Below, piece after piece: positions 47,153 through 58,828 of a DNA stretch of 64,000 nt. Made by a program: the position numbers and the translations under genes. The DNA comes from Mytilus trossulus (taxonomy: Eukaryota > Mollusca > Bivalvia > Mytilida > Mytilidae), in NCBI RefSeq assembly GCF_036588685.1, contig NC_086383.1:51604448-51668447 (forward strand), in the 5' to 3' direction. Position 1 is the first letter of the stretch. Each line of letters opens with the position of its first letter. Under the pieces are notes generated by a model. That model was not told the origin of the DNA. It searched no databases and was given only the letters and a program-made list of their open reading frames with translations.

Positions 47153-47727
47153 TATAAAAAAGAAGATGTGGTATTATTGCCAATGAGACAACTATCCACA
47201 AAAGACCAAAATGACACAAACATTGACAACTATAGGTAACCGTACGGCCTTCAACAATGAGCAAAGCCCATACCGCATAGTCAGCTATAAAAGGCCCCGA
47301 TAAGACAATGTAAAACTATTCAAACGAGAAAACTAACGGCCTTATTTATGTAAAAAAATGAACTAAAAACAAATATGTAACACATAAACAAACGACAACC
47401 ACTGAATTACGACTCCTGACTTGGGACAGGCACATACATAAATAATGTGGCGGGGTTAAATATGTTAGTGGGATCCCTCCCCTAACCTGGGACAGTGGTA
47501 TAACAGTACAACATAAGAACGAACGATAAAAATCAATTGAAAAAGGCTTAACTCATCAGATAGACAAAAAATACAAGTGGACGTGGCCGGGTACTTATAC
47601 ATCCCGACACAAAAACACACAATGAACAGACCTGAGAGTACTCGCAGTTATCTGACAGCTAGTTCAAAGCCACTAACAACTAATAAAAAAAAATCATGCA
47701 TCTAAGACTAAACAATCAATCTGACTA
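47153..47727 (+). repeat. Family A copy with defined borders (575 bp)
   Basis: The flanks are a duplicated segment whose other copy (about 48345-48520) lacks the element, so the borders can be read directly. The left flank ends ATCACAACACTA (47152), the right flank resumes after CTGACTA (47727), and the empty site reads ATCAACAATAGTTTTT near 48465-48480. The element starts TATAAAAAAGAAGATGTGGT and includes a 3' extension (GTGGACGTGGCCGGGTAC, then CTCGCAGTTATCTGACAGC) missing from the shorter copies. A TA or ACTA duplication borders it. Confidence 0.8.
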
Positions 47728-48208
47728 GTGTTTTTTTTATGTAATAAACAAGACTCTATAACATCTTGTAAAAGTGAAGGTTTAGAGGTCTATATCAATG
47801 AGACAGCAACCAATCAATACAAGAGGTCCAATAGACAAGCATCTTTATAATATGTTATAATTATATTTCAACCTGAAATAGAAACATTCATGTTCTCATT
47901 TTAAACATATATCATCAGTATTCATTTGATCCCTGTCCAGTCAAGTCAATCCCTGTCCAGTCGATTTGATCCCTGTCCAGTCAAGTTGATCCTTTTCCAG
48001 TCAAGTTGAACCTTGTCCAGTGGATTTGATACCTGTCCAGTCAGGCTGTTGTTAAAGGGGAGATAATCAACAAATTGTTTCAACATTCAAAATACCCAAG
48101 ACCAATGTCAATGAGACAGCAACCAATCAACAAAACAGGTCAACATTTTATTTAAAAATAGACAAGTGTCTCTATAAAGTGTTGTTTTTATTTCATTTAT
48201 GTTTTCAG

Positions 48209-48335
48209 TTTGAACATCTATCATGTCTATTATTCATTTTTATTTGATAATTGTCCAGTCCTTGTGATCATTGTCCAGTCAGTGTGACCATTGTCCAGTC
48301 AATGTGATTCTTGTCCAGTCGGCTTCCTTTTATAG
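48209..48335 (+). other. Exon-like module 3 (127 bp)
   Basis: Acceptor-like ATGTTTTCAG, body from TTTGAACATCTATCATGTC with GTCCAGT boxes, and donor-like TATAGGTAAGC. Paralogue of 45771-45910. Confidence 0.3.
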
Positions 48336-48639
48336 GTAAGCTTAATTGTATGTGAACTAGATAGAATTATTTACTACTGAAATTTGTTTAAAAAAAGAGG
48401 CAAATGTAGAATTTTTACTCTGACAGGGGGAGATAATTAACAGATATATTTTACATTCAAAATATCAACAATAGTTTTTTTTTTAATGTAATAAACAAGA
48501 CCCTAAAAACATCTTGTAAAAATGAAGGTTTAGAGGTCTATATCAATGAGACAGCAACCAAATTTGTATCAAACAATATAAACAAGCATCTTTATAATAT
48601 GTAATAATTATATTTCAACATGAAATAGAAACATTCATA

Positions 48640-48883
48640 TTCTCATTTTGAACATATATCATCAGTATTTGTTTGATCCCTGTCCAGTCGAGTCAATCCC
48701 TGTCCAGTCGATTTGATCCCTGTCCAGTTTAGTTGATCCTTGTCCAGTGGAGTTGATCCCTGTCCAGTCAAGTTGACCCTGTCCAGTCAAGTTGAACCTT
48801 GTCCAGTGGATTTGTTCCCTGTCCAGTCAAGTTGAACCTTGTCCAGTGGATTTGATCCCTGTCCAGTCAGGCTGTTGTTTTAG
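48640..48883 (+). other. Exon-like module 4 with strong donor
   Basis: TCATTTTGAACATATATCATC followed by about twelve GTCCAGT units, then CTGTTGTTTTAG and GTAAGTA, a strong donor sequence. The acceptor side is weak, as CATTTTGAAC replaces the TTTTCAG of modules 2 and 3. Confidence 0.25.
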
Positions 48884-49020
48884 GTAAGTACATCATATGT
48901 GAACTATATAGGATCATTTTAATACTGAAATTTGTTTCAAATGTAAAATATTTAAACTCTATAAGGGGAGATAATTAACTAAATTGTTTTAACATTCATA
49001 ATACCCAAGACCAATATTTT

Positions 49021-49539
49021 ATAGTAAATGAGACACACACGAACATGAAATCATTGCAAAATTGTTTTTTCTTCAAAATAGATAGGTTAAACTTATGTGT
49101 GAACTTTGGGTTAAGGATAGAAAAAAAAATTGAGTGCTAAGGCTACATTGTGTACAGCACACTGATATCAACCGTATATTCATGATATTAAACAGGTACA
49201 ACACAACATTATAACTCCCGCAATATGTCAACAGTATATATCGATGAGAAGGCAACCCAACAAAGCTAGAACAGAAATATGTAGAGGTCAATATATAGTC
49301 AATAAATACAAAATATCTTCAAATGACAAGGTCTAGATTTTCATGATGCTGGCCATAAAAAAAAAATCATTAGAGTATCTTGTTTAAAAAAGGTGTCACA
49401 TGACCCGGCCTGCCAACCAACATGGGCAACACGGCTGAAAATAGAACATAGGTGTAAAATGCCTATTACGCGTCAGTGCCATAAACTATTTGTATTAAGC
49501 CTTATATTTCAGAAGGTTCAATATTAAGTTTCAGTAGTA
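49021..49539. other. No gene seen
   Basis: AT-rich, with an A-run near 49362. No motif. Confidence 0.35.
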
Positions 49540-50010
49540 AAGTCCTTTTCTGAAATACTACAAGCAATATGTCAGCTATATTTGGTGTACGAAATTAATT
49601 AAAGGTGTACACGTCGGTCTGGCAGGGTTCATCTGACCTTAAGCTCATTTTCATGGTTCATTGGTCAGTGATAAGTTTCCCTGGTTAGTTCTGTTTCTCA
49701 GATACTATAAGCAATTAGGTTTACTATATTTGATGTATAGAATGATTGTAAGGTGTACATGTCTGTAAGGCAGTGTTCATCTGACTGTGACTTCATTTCC
49801 ATGGTACATTTGTCAATATTTAGTTTCATGGTTGTGTCTGTTTCTTGTATACTATGGCAATAGATCAACTATATTTGGTGTATGTAATGAGTGTAGAATG
49901 TACATATGTCTGTCTGGCTTGGTTTCTCTGACCTTGAACTCATTTGCATGGATCATTGATAATGATAAGTTCAAATCAGCTTCATTCGTCTTTTTGTCAC
50001 TTTCAACATA
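49540..50010 (+). repeat. Family E copy
   Basis: TATGTCAGCTATATTTGGTG, GGCAGGGTTCATCTGACC and CATTTTCATGGTTCATTGGTC, repeated two to three times with TGTACATGTCTGT boxes. Same family as 18401-19330. Confidence 0.85.
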
Positions 50011-50169
50011 AAGTAAATCATAAAAGTAAAGCAGGCAGGACATTTCAGCATGTGCAGCAGCATTCTTGTTTTATTCACAGTAGTGTGTGTTTGAGGAGGG
50101 AAAGGGGTCAGCAGGGGGATAGTCAATTATTACACGAAATGATAATGTGATTCATATATGTATTCCTTT

Positions 50170-50455
50170 TTTATGCCCACACCGTAGCAGAGGGGGCATT
50201 AAGTTTTACCATTGTCTGTCTGTCGGCCCGAACTTCTGTACTTCCCGAAATTGGTTTCCGTTCACTAACTTAAGTGTCCTTCAACCAAATGTTATTAAAC
50301 TTGTACACAATGCTTATTACCGCAAAACACAGATAAAGTTTCAATTTTGGTGGCATCACTTTTACATGTTTTACCATTATTGAGTTCTGTCCCTTATAAT
50401 ATTGTATGCAAGCAGGGGCATCATCTGTGTCCCTTGGACACATTCCCCATTTATT
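50170..50455 (+). repeat. Family C copy
   Basis: TATGCCCACACCGTAGCAGA with GGGGGCATTAAGTTTTACC, then CTTCAACCAAATGTTATTAA and TACCGCAAAACACAGATA. It ends AGCAGGGGCATCATCTGTGT and GGACACATTCCCCA. Confidence 0.88.
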
Positions 50456-51279
50456 TATTTTACTTATGCTAATAAATATAGATTAATGTTCAGTGCAATT
50501 ACTAGTACCTATAAATGTTAAAATTTTTTTTTGCAATTATTTTGTTTGAAAATTTATAAAGAGTGGTTGAAAAGTTCAGCAGATTTTTATTTCACTTTAT
50601 TTTTGGTAAGTACATATTTAATGTCTTTTTATGTTAGGTAAGTAGGGTTTATTTAAGACTTAAATTATTTTTTTAATAAGCAAAGCAGTGAAACATGTAT
50701 TTTTACACTTCAGTGATCACACTGGTTTGATCTAGAAATTTATTAGTATATACTGATATATACTCTTGCATTGAAATCTCCTCACTAGCTATTTCACTCT
50801 TTTTATTGGATATGTAAATTCCCTTTGTTGTAGAATTCTTATTTATACTATTGTAATGTTTTATCTTTACATTTTGAATTTGATATTGATTCAAAAACAG
50901 GAATATGTGGTATGATTGCCAATAAGACAACTTTCTATCAGAAAAGTGAATGTGATGCATGATCTCTTGTCACCAAAATGAGGTTAAACATTATATTATA
51001 ATTCTGCATTTGATTCATAATTTGAACGGACAATAATAATGGTATAAATTCAGATATGTGATGCTAATTTAATGTATGTCACTTATTCAAGCTTCGGTTT
51101 AAAATCTGATATGATAGAAGTTTGGTTTAACTATATCAATACTAAATGTTGTAGAAATTATTTCAATTTTTAGCTATTAGAATGTTGTCTTCTCAATTTG
51201 ATTCAGACTTTAATGAGTGTGAAAAGAATAGCCAACAAATAAAACTGTGGTTGAAATGATTTATTGTACATTACAGTGC
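50456..51279. other. No gene; short family A scrap
   Basis: At 50900-50945 a family A head (GGAATATGTGGTATGATTGC, CAATAAGACAACTTTC) is present alone. Nothing else was recognised. Confidence 0.45.
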
Positions 51280-51600
51280 AGTTTTTTTATACGCCTGTTT
51301 ACAGGACGTATTATGGTATACCTCTGTCCGTCCGTCCATCTGTCCGTCGTCAACATGTCGGAAATCAACTCAAAACGCTTTACCCAATTTGTATAAAACT
51401 TTAGTGGATGGTATATATCTATTGCTGTGAGCTCCATTTCGTTTTTCATAAATTTTAGATTTTACGTTTCCGAGAAATGGGGTTTTCCAGTTTTCGGACA
51501 ATAACTCAAAAATGCTTGGTCAATTGTTTTTATTTGATGCATTTGAAGCTATGCTTCAAAGGTTTATATATAGTGATTATGCAATAGTAGCACGTTCATT
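51280..51600 (+). repeat. Dispersed repeat family H
   Basis: TTATACGCCTGTTTACAGGA, CGTATTATGGTATACC, CGTCCGTCCATCTGTCCG, then GGAAATCAACTCAAAACG and GACAATAACTCAAAAATGC. Short frames across it carry no protein motif. Confidence 0.75.
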
Positions 51601-51605
51601 AATTA

Positions 51606-53054
51606 GGGCCCCGCCTTTAGGCGGGTCACCCTATAATGATCAGTCTGTCCGTCCGTCTGTCCGTCCGTCTGTCCGTCCGTAACACTTTCGTGTCCGCTCC
51701 ATATCTAGAGAACCATTATGATTTCATACTTTATACTTTACATGTATATTAACCACCACCAGAGGGCGTGTCATGATGTGTGTACAACTTCCTAGGTCAA
51801 AGGTCAAGGTAAAAAAACTTTGGTTTCAGATGACAACCCTGTATCCTGTGGTGAAGATCGTGTCCGCTCTATATCTTGAGAACCATTATGATTTCAAAGT
51901 TTATACTTGACATCCATTTTAACCAACACCAGAGGGTGTGTCATGATGTATGTACAACTTCCTAGGTCAAAGGTCAAGGTCAAAACTTTGGTTTCAGTTG
52001 ACAACCCTGTGTCCTTTTGTGAAGATTGTGTCCGCTCCATATCTAGATAACCGTTATGACTTTATACTTAATACTTAACATGATTATTAACCAACACCAG
52101 AGGGTGTGTCATGATGTTTGTACAACTATCTAGGTCAAAGGTCAAGGTCAAAAACTTTGGTTTCAGTTGACAACCCCGTGTCCTGTGGTGAAGATCGTGT
52201 CCGCTCCATATCTAGATAACCGTTATGATTTCAAAGTTTATACTTGACATCCATTTTTACCACCACCAGAGGGCGTGTCATGATGTATGTACAACTTCCT
52301 AGGTCAAAGGTCAATGTAAAAAAAAAAATTGGTTTCAGTTGACAACCCCGTGTCCTGTTGTGAAGATTGTGTCCGCTCTATATCTTGAGAACCGTTATGA
52401 TTTCAAATAGTATACTTGACATCCATTTTAACCAACACCAGAGGGTGTGTCATGATGTATGTACCACTTCCTAGGTCAAAGGTCTGTCTGTCTGTTGGTC
52501 TGTCCATCGCTAACAAATTTGATCCACACTATATTTTGAGAGGACAGCTGTTATTATTTCATACTTTATACCTGACAAACATTTTCAACTTAACATATAT
52601 ATTAACCAACACCAGAGAATGTGTCATAATGTATGCATCCTAAGTCAAAGGTCAGTCCGTCGGTCTGTCCATCCGTTCGTTGTTCTTAACAAATTGTGTC
52701 CGCTCTACCTCTCGAGAACCGTTAATATTTCATACTTTATACTTGGTGGGTCATAATACATGGAAGGCATAATTCTAAAAATATGTGACAAATATCAATT
52801 GGGCAGCACCTTTAAACATATTGTTCAAACATCAATCCATATATCCAGAAGTCACCTTAGAGTAGTCAACAATGAGTTCACATCATGCAGTCATATCACT
52901 TTTATACTATGAAAGTAAGTTGAGAATATTTATCAGTTTTAACTTAAAATCTTAGATTAAAATCACACGTGAGACTATGTAATAACTTCAAATAATGCTT
53001 CATATCAGATTATCCATACAACTTGTTTACCCCACATTATTGACAGCGGGGCCC
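51606..53054. mobile_element. 1.45-kb element with GGGCCCCGC ends and 170-bp internal array
   Basis: GGGCCCCGC at 51606-51614 is inverted as GCGGGGCCC at 53046-53054. After TTTAGGCGGGTCACCCTATA and a CTGTCCGTCCG microsatellite, GTGTCCGCTCCATATC-type blocks recur at about 51690, 51860, 52027, 52199 and 52370 (168-172 bp), with two more degenerate ones by 52740. Each has ACCAACACCAGAGGGTGTG and CCTAGGTCAAAGGTCAAGGT. No transposase. Its class is unclear. Confidence 0.7.
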
Positions 53055-53543
53055 ACAGAGATGGCTCCCATCTCAATGATATCTAGTTATGTTTACTTTA
53101 GAAGCTTCATTCTTATGATGTAATGAATGAACATGTCCAAAGTCAGGAGCCTGTTATTCAGTGGTTGTTTATTGTTTCTGTATCATATTTCTTTTAATTT
53201 TGATTGTTTGTACATAAATATGGCAGTTAGTTTGCTAGTTTGAATTGTTTGACAATTGTTATTTCGTGGCTTCTTATAGCAAACTGCTTTTTTTTTAAAG
53301 TTTAAACATAGCCTTGGTTACATTCCTTTTGCATTTATTCTTCCAGAGTTATGTCCCTTCAATATTTAGGTAGATGATCACTATAGAGCTATTAGTTGAT
53401 ACAAAGATTTAGTTGTGTATATCTGAATACGTACATAGGTCAGTATTTATAAGTCCAAAAACAGTATATTTTTTTTCAGTTGCATGAAGCAGTAACAATA
53501 ATTACTCAACAGTTTATAAATATGTTTTTTTTTTCTATTTTAG
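53055..53543. other. Upstream of the ankyrin gene; inverted family A scrap
   Basis: 53137-53288 is an inverted family A fragment (AGGAGCCTGTTATTCAGTGG, then AGTTTGAATTGTTTGACA). The rest shows no clear promoter. A T-rich tract before TTTTAG (53526-53543) is the acceptor of the first putative exon. Confidence 0.5.
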
Positions 53544-53567
53544 GAGATAATGGAAGTGTGGAATTAC
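53544..53567 (+). CDS. Ankyrin gene, putative start exon (MEVWNY)
   Basis: A 24-bp segment flanked by TTTCTATTTTAG and GTAAGC contains ATG at 53550-53552 and encodes MEVWNY. It ends in phase 0, so it joins directly to the ankyrin frame at 54470 and gives MEVWNYKLYEAAENG. A very short start exon is plausible but is an inference. The gene could instead start farther upstream or in exon 2's flank. Confidence 0.45.
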
Positions 53568-54469
53568 GTAAGCTTTTTTCTTCTTTAAAGTCAAAACTGT
53601 CAAGTGTTTTTATTGTTTATCTGATAGAAAATATAAGCATGTTATAATATGTAGGGATGTTTTAAAAATTTGTGATTTTGTGATTACTTGGACACCCCCA
53701 CAAGGGCCTCACTCTTTGATATCCCTCAGCATGCTCAGTGAATAATTGGATTTATCAGTCACCAATCTTTTGTAGACTGAAATGTTGCTTAGCAGATATA
53801 AATGCAGCTAAAACAATTTTCTAGTCTTTGGTTTAGACCCGTCTTGGGAACGAACCCAATCAATTCTGCTATAGAGGAGAACACGCTACCACAAAACGAC
53901 CAAGTGGTTTTTGGTTTCAATTGAAAGTATATAACATCTGTAATTTTCAGCAGTTTGGTTTTATTTAAAAAATTCCGGTTCTTTCAACGGGTTACAATTT
54001 GCTCTATTACCCTCTCAGCTAAGTGTAATTTAATTTATTGTGCCGATATGTTTGTGATTATTGTCTTTTAAATTGTAAATTGAAAGTACTTGACTATGAC
54101 GTCATGTACATAACATTGTTACAGTTATTAGAAAAATAACAATGTTGAATCAAGATGTCTTTTTGATGTTGACAGACTATGAAAAAGGAGTGAGGCCAAA
54201 ATGAGCATTATCTTTGAAATTATTGATGTAAATTCAGTTTGTTGTCTTTTAAAGTATTGATGTTTATTTGGTCTGCACGAAAAAGTGACATTCAAAAAGA
54301 TGTCTCCAGTTGAGAAATTGGATAGAGTTAAATGTCTATATGTATTTACCAATAAAAATCTGTAATTTGAAAGTGTTTGATAATTATTCTCTGGTGTTAG
54401 AGTTAAAACCATTTAAGTAACTTAACTCTTCACATTCTGCTAAATGTAATCTCTATTTCTTACTTACAG

Positions 54470-54550
54470 AAACTTTATGAAGCTGCTGAAAATGGGAGCG
54501 TAGAGGACTTGAAGCTTTGCCTAGCAAATGGAGCTAACATTGATAATCAA
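54470..54550 (+). CDS. Ankyrin gene, exon 2
   Basis: Between the acceptor TTACTTACAG and the donor GTAGGT, 27 codons read KLYEAAENGSVEDLK then LCLANGANIDNQ. This is the usual ankyrin layout of a helix with AA-x-NG, a second helix with the L-x-x-x-L pattern and the GANI(D) loop. It is the N-terminal repeat; the opening residues that would complete it come from the preceding exon. Phase 0 at both ends. The donor region is triplicated just downstream, so alternative donor use is possible. Ankyrin repeats are protein-binding scaffolds; the partner is not knowable here. Confidence 0.75.
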
Positions 54551-54555
54551 GTAGG

Positions 54556-54640
54556 TAAACTTGTAACATTGAATATTAAAAAGGTAAACTTGTAACATTG
54601 AATATTAAAAAGGTAAACTTGTAACATTGAATATCAAAAC
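54556..54640 (+). repeat. ~31-bp triplication containing GTAAAC
   Basis: GGTAAACTTGTAACATTGAA followed by TATTAAAAA occurs three times in a row, starting one base after the exon 2 donor GTAG. Each copy offers a GTAAAC donor-like site. Confidence 0.9.
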
Positions 54641-54749
54641 TCAACACTATATATGTAAATCAGTTTTACTTATGAAAAAGTAATATTCTTGATAGTTCAT
54701 AAAAATGGTTTATATGAATTGCCACAAATATTGAAAACTCAGTGACTCA

Positions 54750-57700
54750 AATACAACAATTAACAACACATGATAAACAGATTAAATAGACAAACAAATA
54801 CAACAACTCACAACACATGGTCTGAACCTGACTACTCAGAGTCAATAAACAAACAAATACAGTAACTAACAACACATGGTCTGGACCTGACTACTCATGG
54901 TAATTAGACATACAAATACAACAACTAACAACACATGGTCTGGACCTGACTACTCAGAGTAAATAGACAAACAAACAAAACAACTAACAACACATGGTCT
55001 GGACCGGACTACTCAGAGTAAATAGACAAACAAATACAACAACTAACAACACATGGTCTGGACCTGACTACTCAGAGTAAATAGACAAACAAATACAACA
55101 ACTAACAACACATGGTCTGGACCTGACTACTCAGAGTAAATAGACAAATAAATACAACAACTTACAACACATGGTCTGGACCTGACTGCTCAGAGTAAAT
55201 AGACATACAAATACAACAACTAACAACACATGGTCTGGACCTGACTACTCAGGGTAAATAGACATACAAATACAACAACTAACAACACATGGTCTGGACC
55301 TGACTACTCAGAGTAAATAGACATATAAATACAACAACTAACAACACATGGTCTGGACCTGACTACTGAGAGTAATAGACATACAAATTCAACAACAAAC
55401 AACACATTGTCTGGACCTGACTACTCAGGGTAAATAGACATACAAATACAACAACTAACAACACATGGTCTGGACCTGACTACTGAGAGTAAATAGACAT
55501 ACAAATACAACAACTAACAACACATGGTCCGGACCTGACTACTCAGGGAAAATAGACAAACAAATACAATAACTAATAACACATGATCTGGACCTGACTA
55601 CTCAGAGTAAATAGACAAACAAATACAACAACAAACAACACATGGTCTGGACCTGACTACTCAGAGTAATAGACAAATAAATACAACAACTTACAACACA
55701 TGGTCTGGACCTAACTACTAAGAGTAAATAGACAAATATAACAACACACAACACATTGTCTGGACCTGACTACTCAGAGTAATAGACATACAAATATAAC
55801 AACTAACAACACATGGTCTGGACCTGACTACTCAGGGTAAAAAGACAAACAAATACATCAACTAACAACTCATGGTCTGGACCTGACTGCTCAGAGTAAA
55901 TAGACAAACAAATATAACAACTAACAACACATGGTCTGGACCTGACTACTCAGAGTAAATAGACAAATAAATACAACAACTTACAACACATGGTCTGGAC
56001 CTGACTGCTCAGAGTAAATAGACAATCAAATATAACAACTAACAACACATGGTCTGGACCTGACTACTCAGAGTAATAGACAAACAAGTATAACAACCAA
56101 ACACATGGTCTGGACCTGACTACTCAGAGTAAATAGACAAATAAATACAACAACTTACAACACATGGTCTGGACCTGACTGCTCAGAGTAAATAGACAAA
56201 CAAATATATAACAACTAACAACACATGGTCTGGACCTGACTACTCAGAGTAATAGACAAACAAGTATAACAACCAAACACATGGTCTGGACCTGACTACT
56301 CAGAGTAAATAGACAAATAAATACAACAACTTACAACACATGGTCTGGACCTGACTGCTCAGAGTAAATAGACAAACAAATATAACAACTAACAACACAT
56401 GGTCTGGACCTGACTACTCAGAGTAATAGACAAACAAGTATAACAACCAAACACATGGTCTGGACCTGACTACTCAGAGTAAATAGACAAATAAATACAA
56501 CAACTTACAACACATGGTCTGGACCTGACTGCTCAGAGTAAATAGACAAATAAATACAACAACTTACAACACATGGTCTGGACCTGACTACTGAGAGTAA
56601 ATAGACATACAAACACAACAACAAACAACACATGGTCTGGACCTGACTACGCAGAGTAAATAGACAAACAAATATAACAACTAACAACACATGGTCTGGA
56701 CCTGACTACTCAGGGTAAATAGACAAACAAATACAATAACTAATAACACATGATCTGGACCTGACTACTCAGAGTAAATAGACAAACAAATACAATAACT
56801 AACAACACATGGTCTGGACCTGACTGCTCAGAGTAAATAGACAAACAAATATAACAACTAACAACGCATGGTCTGGACCTGACTACTCTAGAGTAATAGA
56901 CAAATAAATACAACAACTTACAACACATGGTCTGGACCTGACTGCTCAGAGTAAATAGACAAACAAATATAACAACTAACAACACATGGTCTGGACCTGA
57001 CTACTCAGAGTAATAGACAAATAAATACAACAACAAACAACACATGGTCTGGACCTGACTGCTCAGAGTAAATAGACAAACAAATATAACAGCTAACAAC
57101 ACATGGTCTGGACCTGACTGCTCAGAGTAAATAGACAAACAAATATAACAACTAACAACACATGGTCTGGACCTGACTACTCAGAGTAATAGACAAATAA
57201 ATACAACAACAAACAACACATGGTCTGGACCTGACTACTGAGAGTAAATAGACATACAAACACAACAACAAACAACACATGGTCTGGACCTGACTACTCA
57301 GAGTAAATAGACAAACAAATATAACAACAGACAACACATGGTCTGGACCTGACTACTCAGAGTAAATAGACAAACAAATACAACAACACACAACACATGA
57401 TCTGGACCTGACTACTCAGAGTAAATAGACAAACAAATATAACAACACACAACACATGATCTGGACCTGACTACTCAGAGTAAATAGACAAACAAATATA
57501 ACAACTAACAACACATGGTCTGGACCTGACAACTCAGAGTAAATAGACAATAAATACAACAACTAACAACACATGGTCTGGACCTGACTACTCAGAGTAA
57601 ATAGACAAACAAATACAACAACAAACAACACAGGGTCTGGACCTGACTACCAGGGTTTCCGCTGGCGGTCGCCATTTTTCGCAATTTGCGAAAAAATAAT

Positions 57701-58828
57701 TATTGTGGCGATTAAAATTCGTCATTGGCGAAAGAATTTGTCGAAAGAAATATACATAACGATTTATTTTCAGCCATCTTGTTTATTTACTTTTTCCGGG
57801 TTTCTCTTACTTTACCTATCAGACAATACTCGGAATTCACCTTGAACTCGTTAAGATTTTGACAGAAAATCAATAATCAGCTGATTGCTTTCATAGCTAT
57901 CGACATCAAAGGACTAATTAATAAAGGTGTTGATTTTATGATATGACAAAATAATATGGCTTCTGTTACATGTCACAAAAGGGATTTATTAGCAACTTTG
58001 CGACGCACGTGTTTGCAAAATTTTTAAGCTTCCTCTCCTTCTTTTAATGATAGTCTAGAAAAGAAAATTGTTGTTATGACGAAAAATGTTCAAAAGAAAG
58101 AACAGTCTCTGATTTAAAATTTTATCATTTAACTTTCATATAGATCATTGATTTCAGTGTGTACTTTCAAAATCGTATCAGTGTTCAGTGACACACGTGT
58201 TTCAAGCATATAGCATGTATAGTTTTACTTATTTACGATGGTCTAGAAAAGAAAACTGTCGATATGAAGAAATCTATTCAAAAGGTTGGCATGAAAGTAA
58301 CCCTTCAATGAATTGACTTCACTTACACAAGGGATCAATTCCAAGTGATAAGATGCTTCGTTTTGTTGTAAAAACCACTTCTTATTTAGGGGGAGGGTGG
58401 CTGGAGAAAAAAAAGGAAACTTTTAAAAGAAAAATATATTTGTGTTACTTGGCGAAAAAAAAATAAAGTGGCGAAAAAAATATTGTTTTGGCGAAAGAGG
58501 TGGCGAAAAAAATAATTGACCCAGGGGAAACCCTGCTGACTACTCAGAGTAAATAGACAAACAAATACAACAACTTACAACTCATGGTCTGGACCTGACT
58601 ACTCATAGTATATAGACAAACAAATATAACAACACACAACACATGGTCTGGACCTGACTACTGAGAGTAAATAGACAAAACAAATATAACAACTAACAAC
58701 ACATGGTCTGGACCTGACTACTCATAGTATATAGACAAACAAATATAACAACACACAACACATGGCCCAGACCTGACCTGCTCAGTAAATAGACAAACAA
58801 ATATAACAACAAACAACACATGGTCTGG
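54750..58828. repeat. 59-bp minisatellite, ~54 copies, intronic
   Basis: Unit ACAACACATGGTCTGGACCT, then GACTACTCAGAGTAAATAGA and CAAACAAATACAACAACTA; period 59 bp (CATGG at 55052 and 55111), with 57-62 bp variants. In the 56-kb region, units with GACTGCTCAG and units with a shortened ACAACCAAACACATGG alternate in a higher-order pattern. The array is split by the element at 57651-58535. Short minus frames at 56505-57337 are by-products. Confidence 0.95.
57651..58535. mobile_element. 885-bp hAT-type non-autonomous element
   Basis: Begins CAGGGTTTCC and ends GGAAACCCTG, a perfect 10-bp inverted repeat. It is flanked by an exact 8-bp direct repeat CTGACTAC (57643-57650 and 58536-58543) that derives from the host minisatellite unit. 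Together, the CAGGG start and 8-bp duplication are the hAT signature. Subterminal GGCGAAA/TTTCGCC motifs cluster at both ends, a possible transposase-binding array. The interior has no transposase frame, so it would depend on an autonomous relative. Confidence 0.9.

Larger units (their letters stand above)
47728..49020. repeat. Duplicated segments with GTCCAGT minisatellite
   Basis: Two rounds of the same order. A CATCTTGTAAAA and GAGGTCTATATCAATGAGAC block (47760, 48510) is followed by CATATATCATCAGTATT and then runs of GATCCCTGTCCAGTCAAGTT-type units of 16-19 bp (47930-48045 and 48668-48870). Between them sits a second copy of the 45660-45930 block (48105-48345). Confidence 0.85.

Noticed and set aside
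46764..47186. 140-codon plus frame
   Set aside because: Its last part is inside a family A insertion, and the duplicated segment at 48345 does not keep the frame. No domain.
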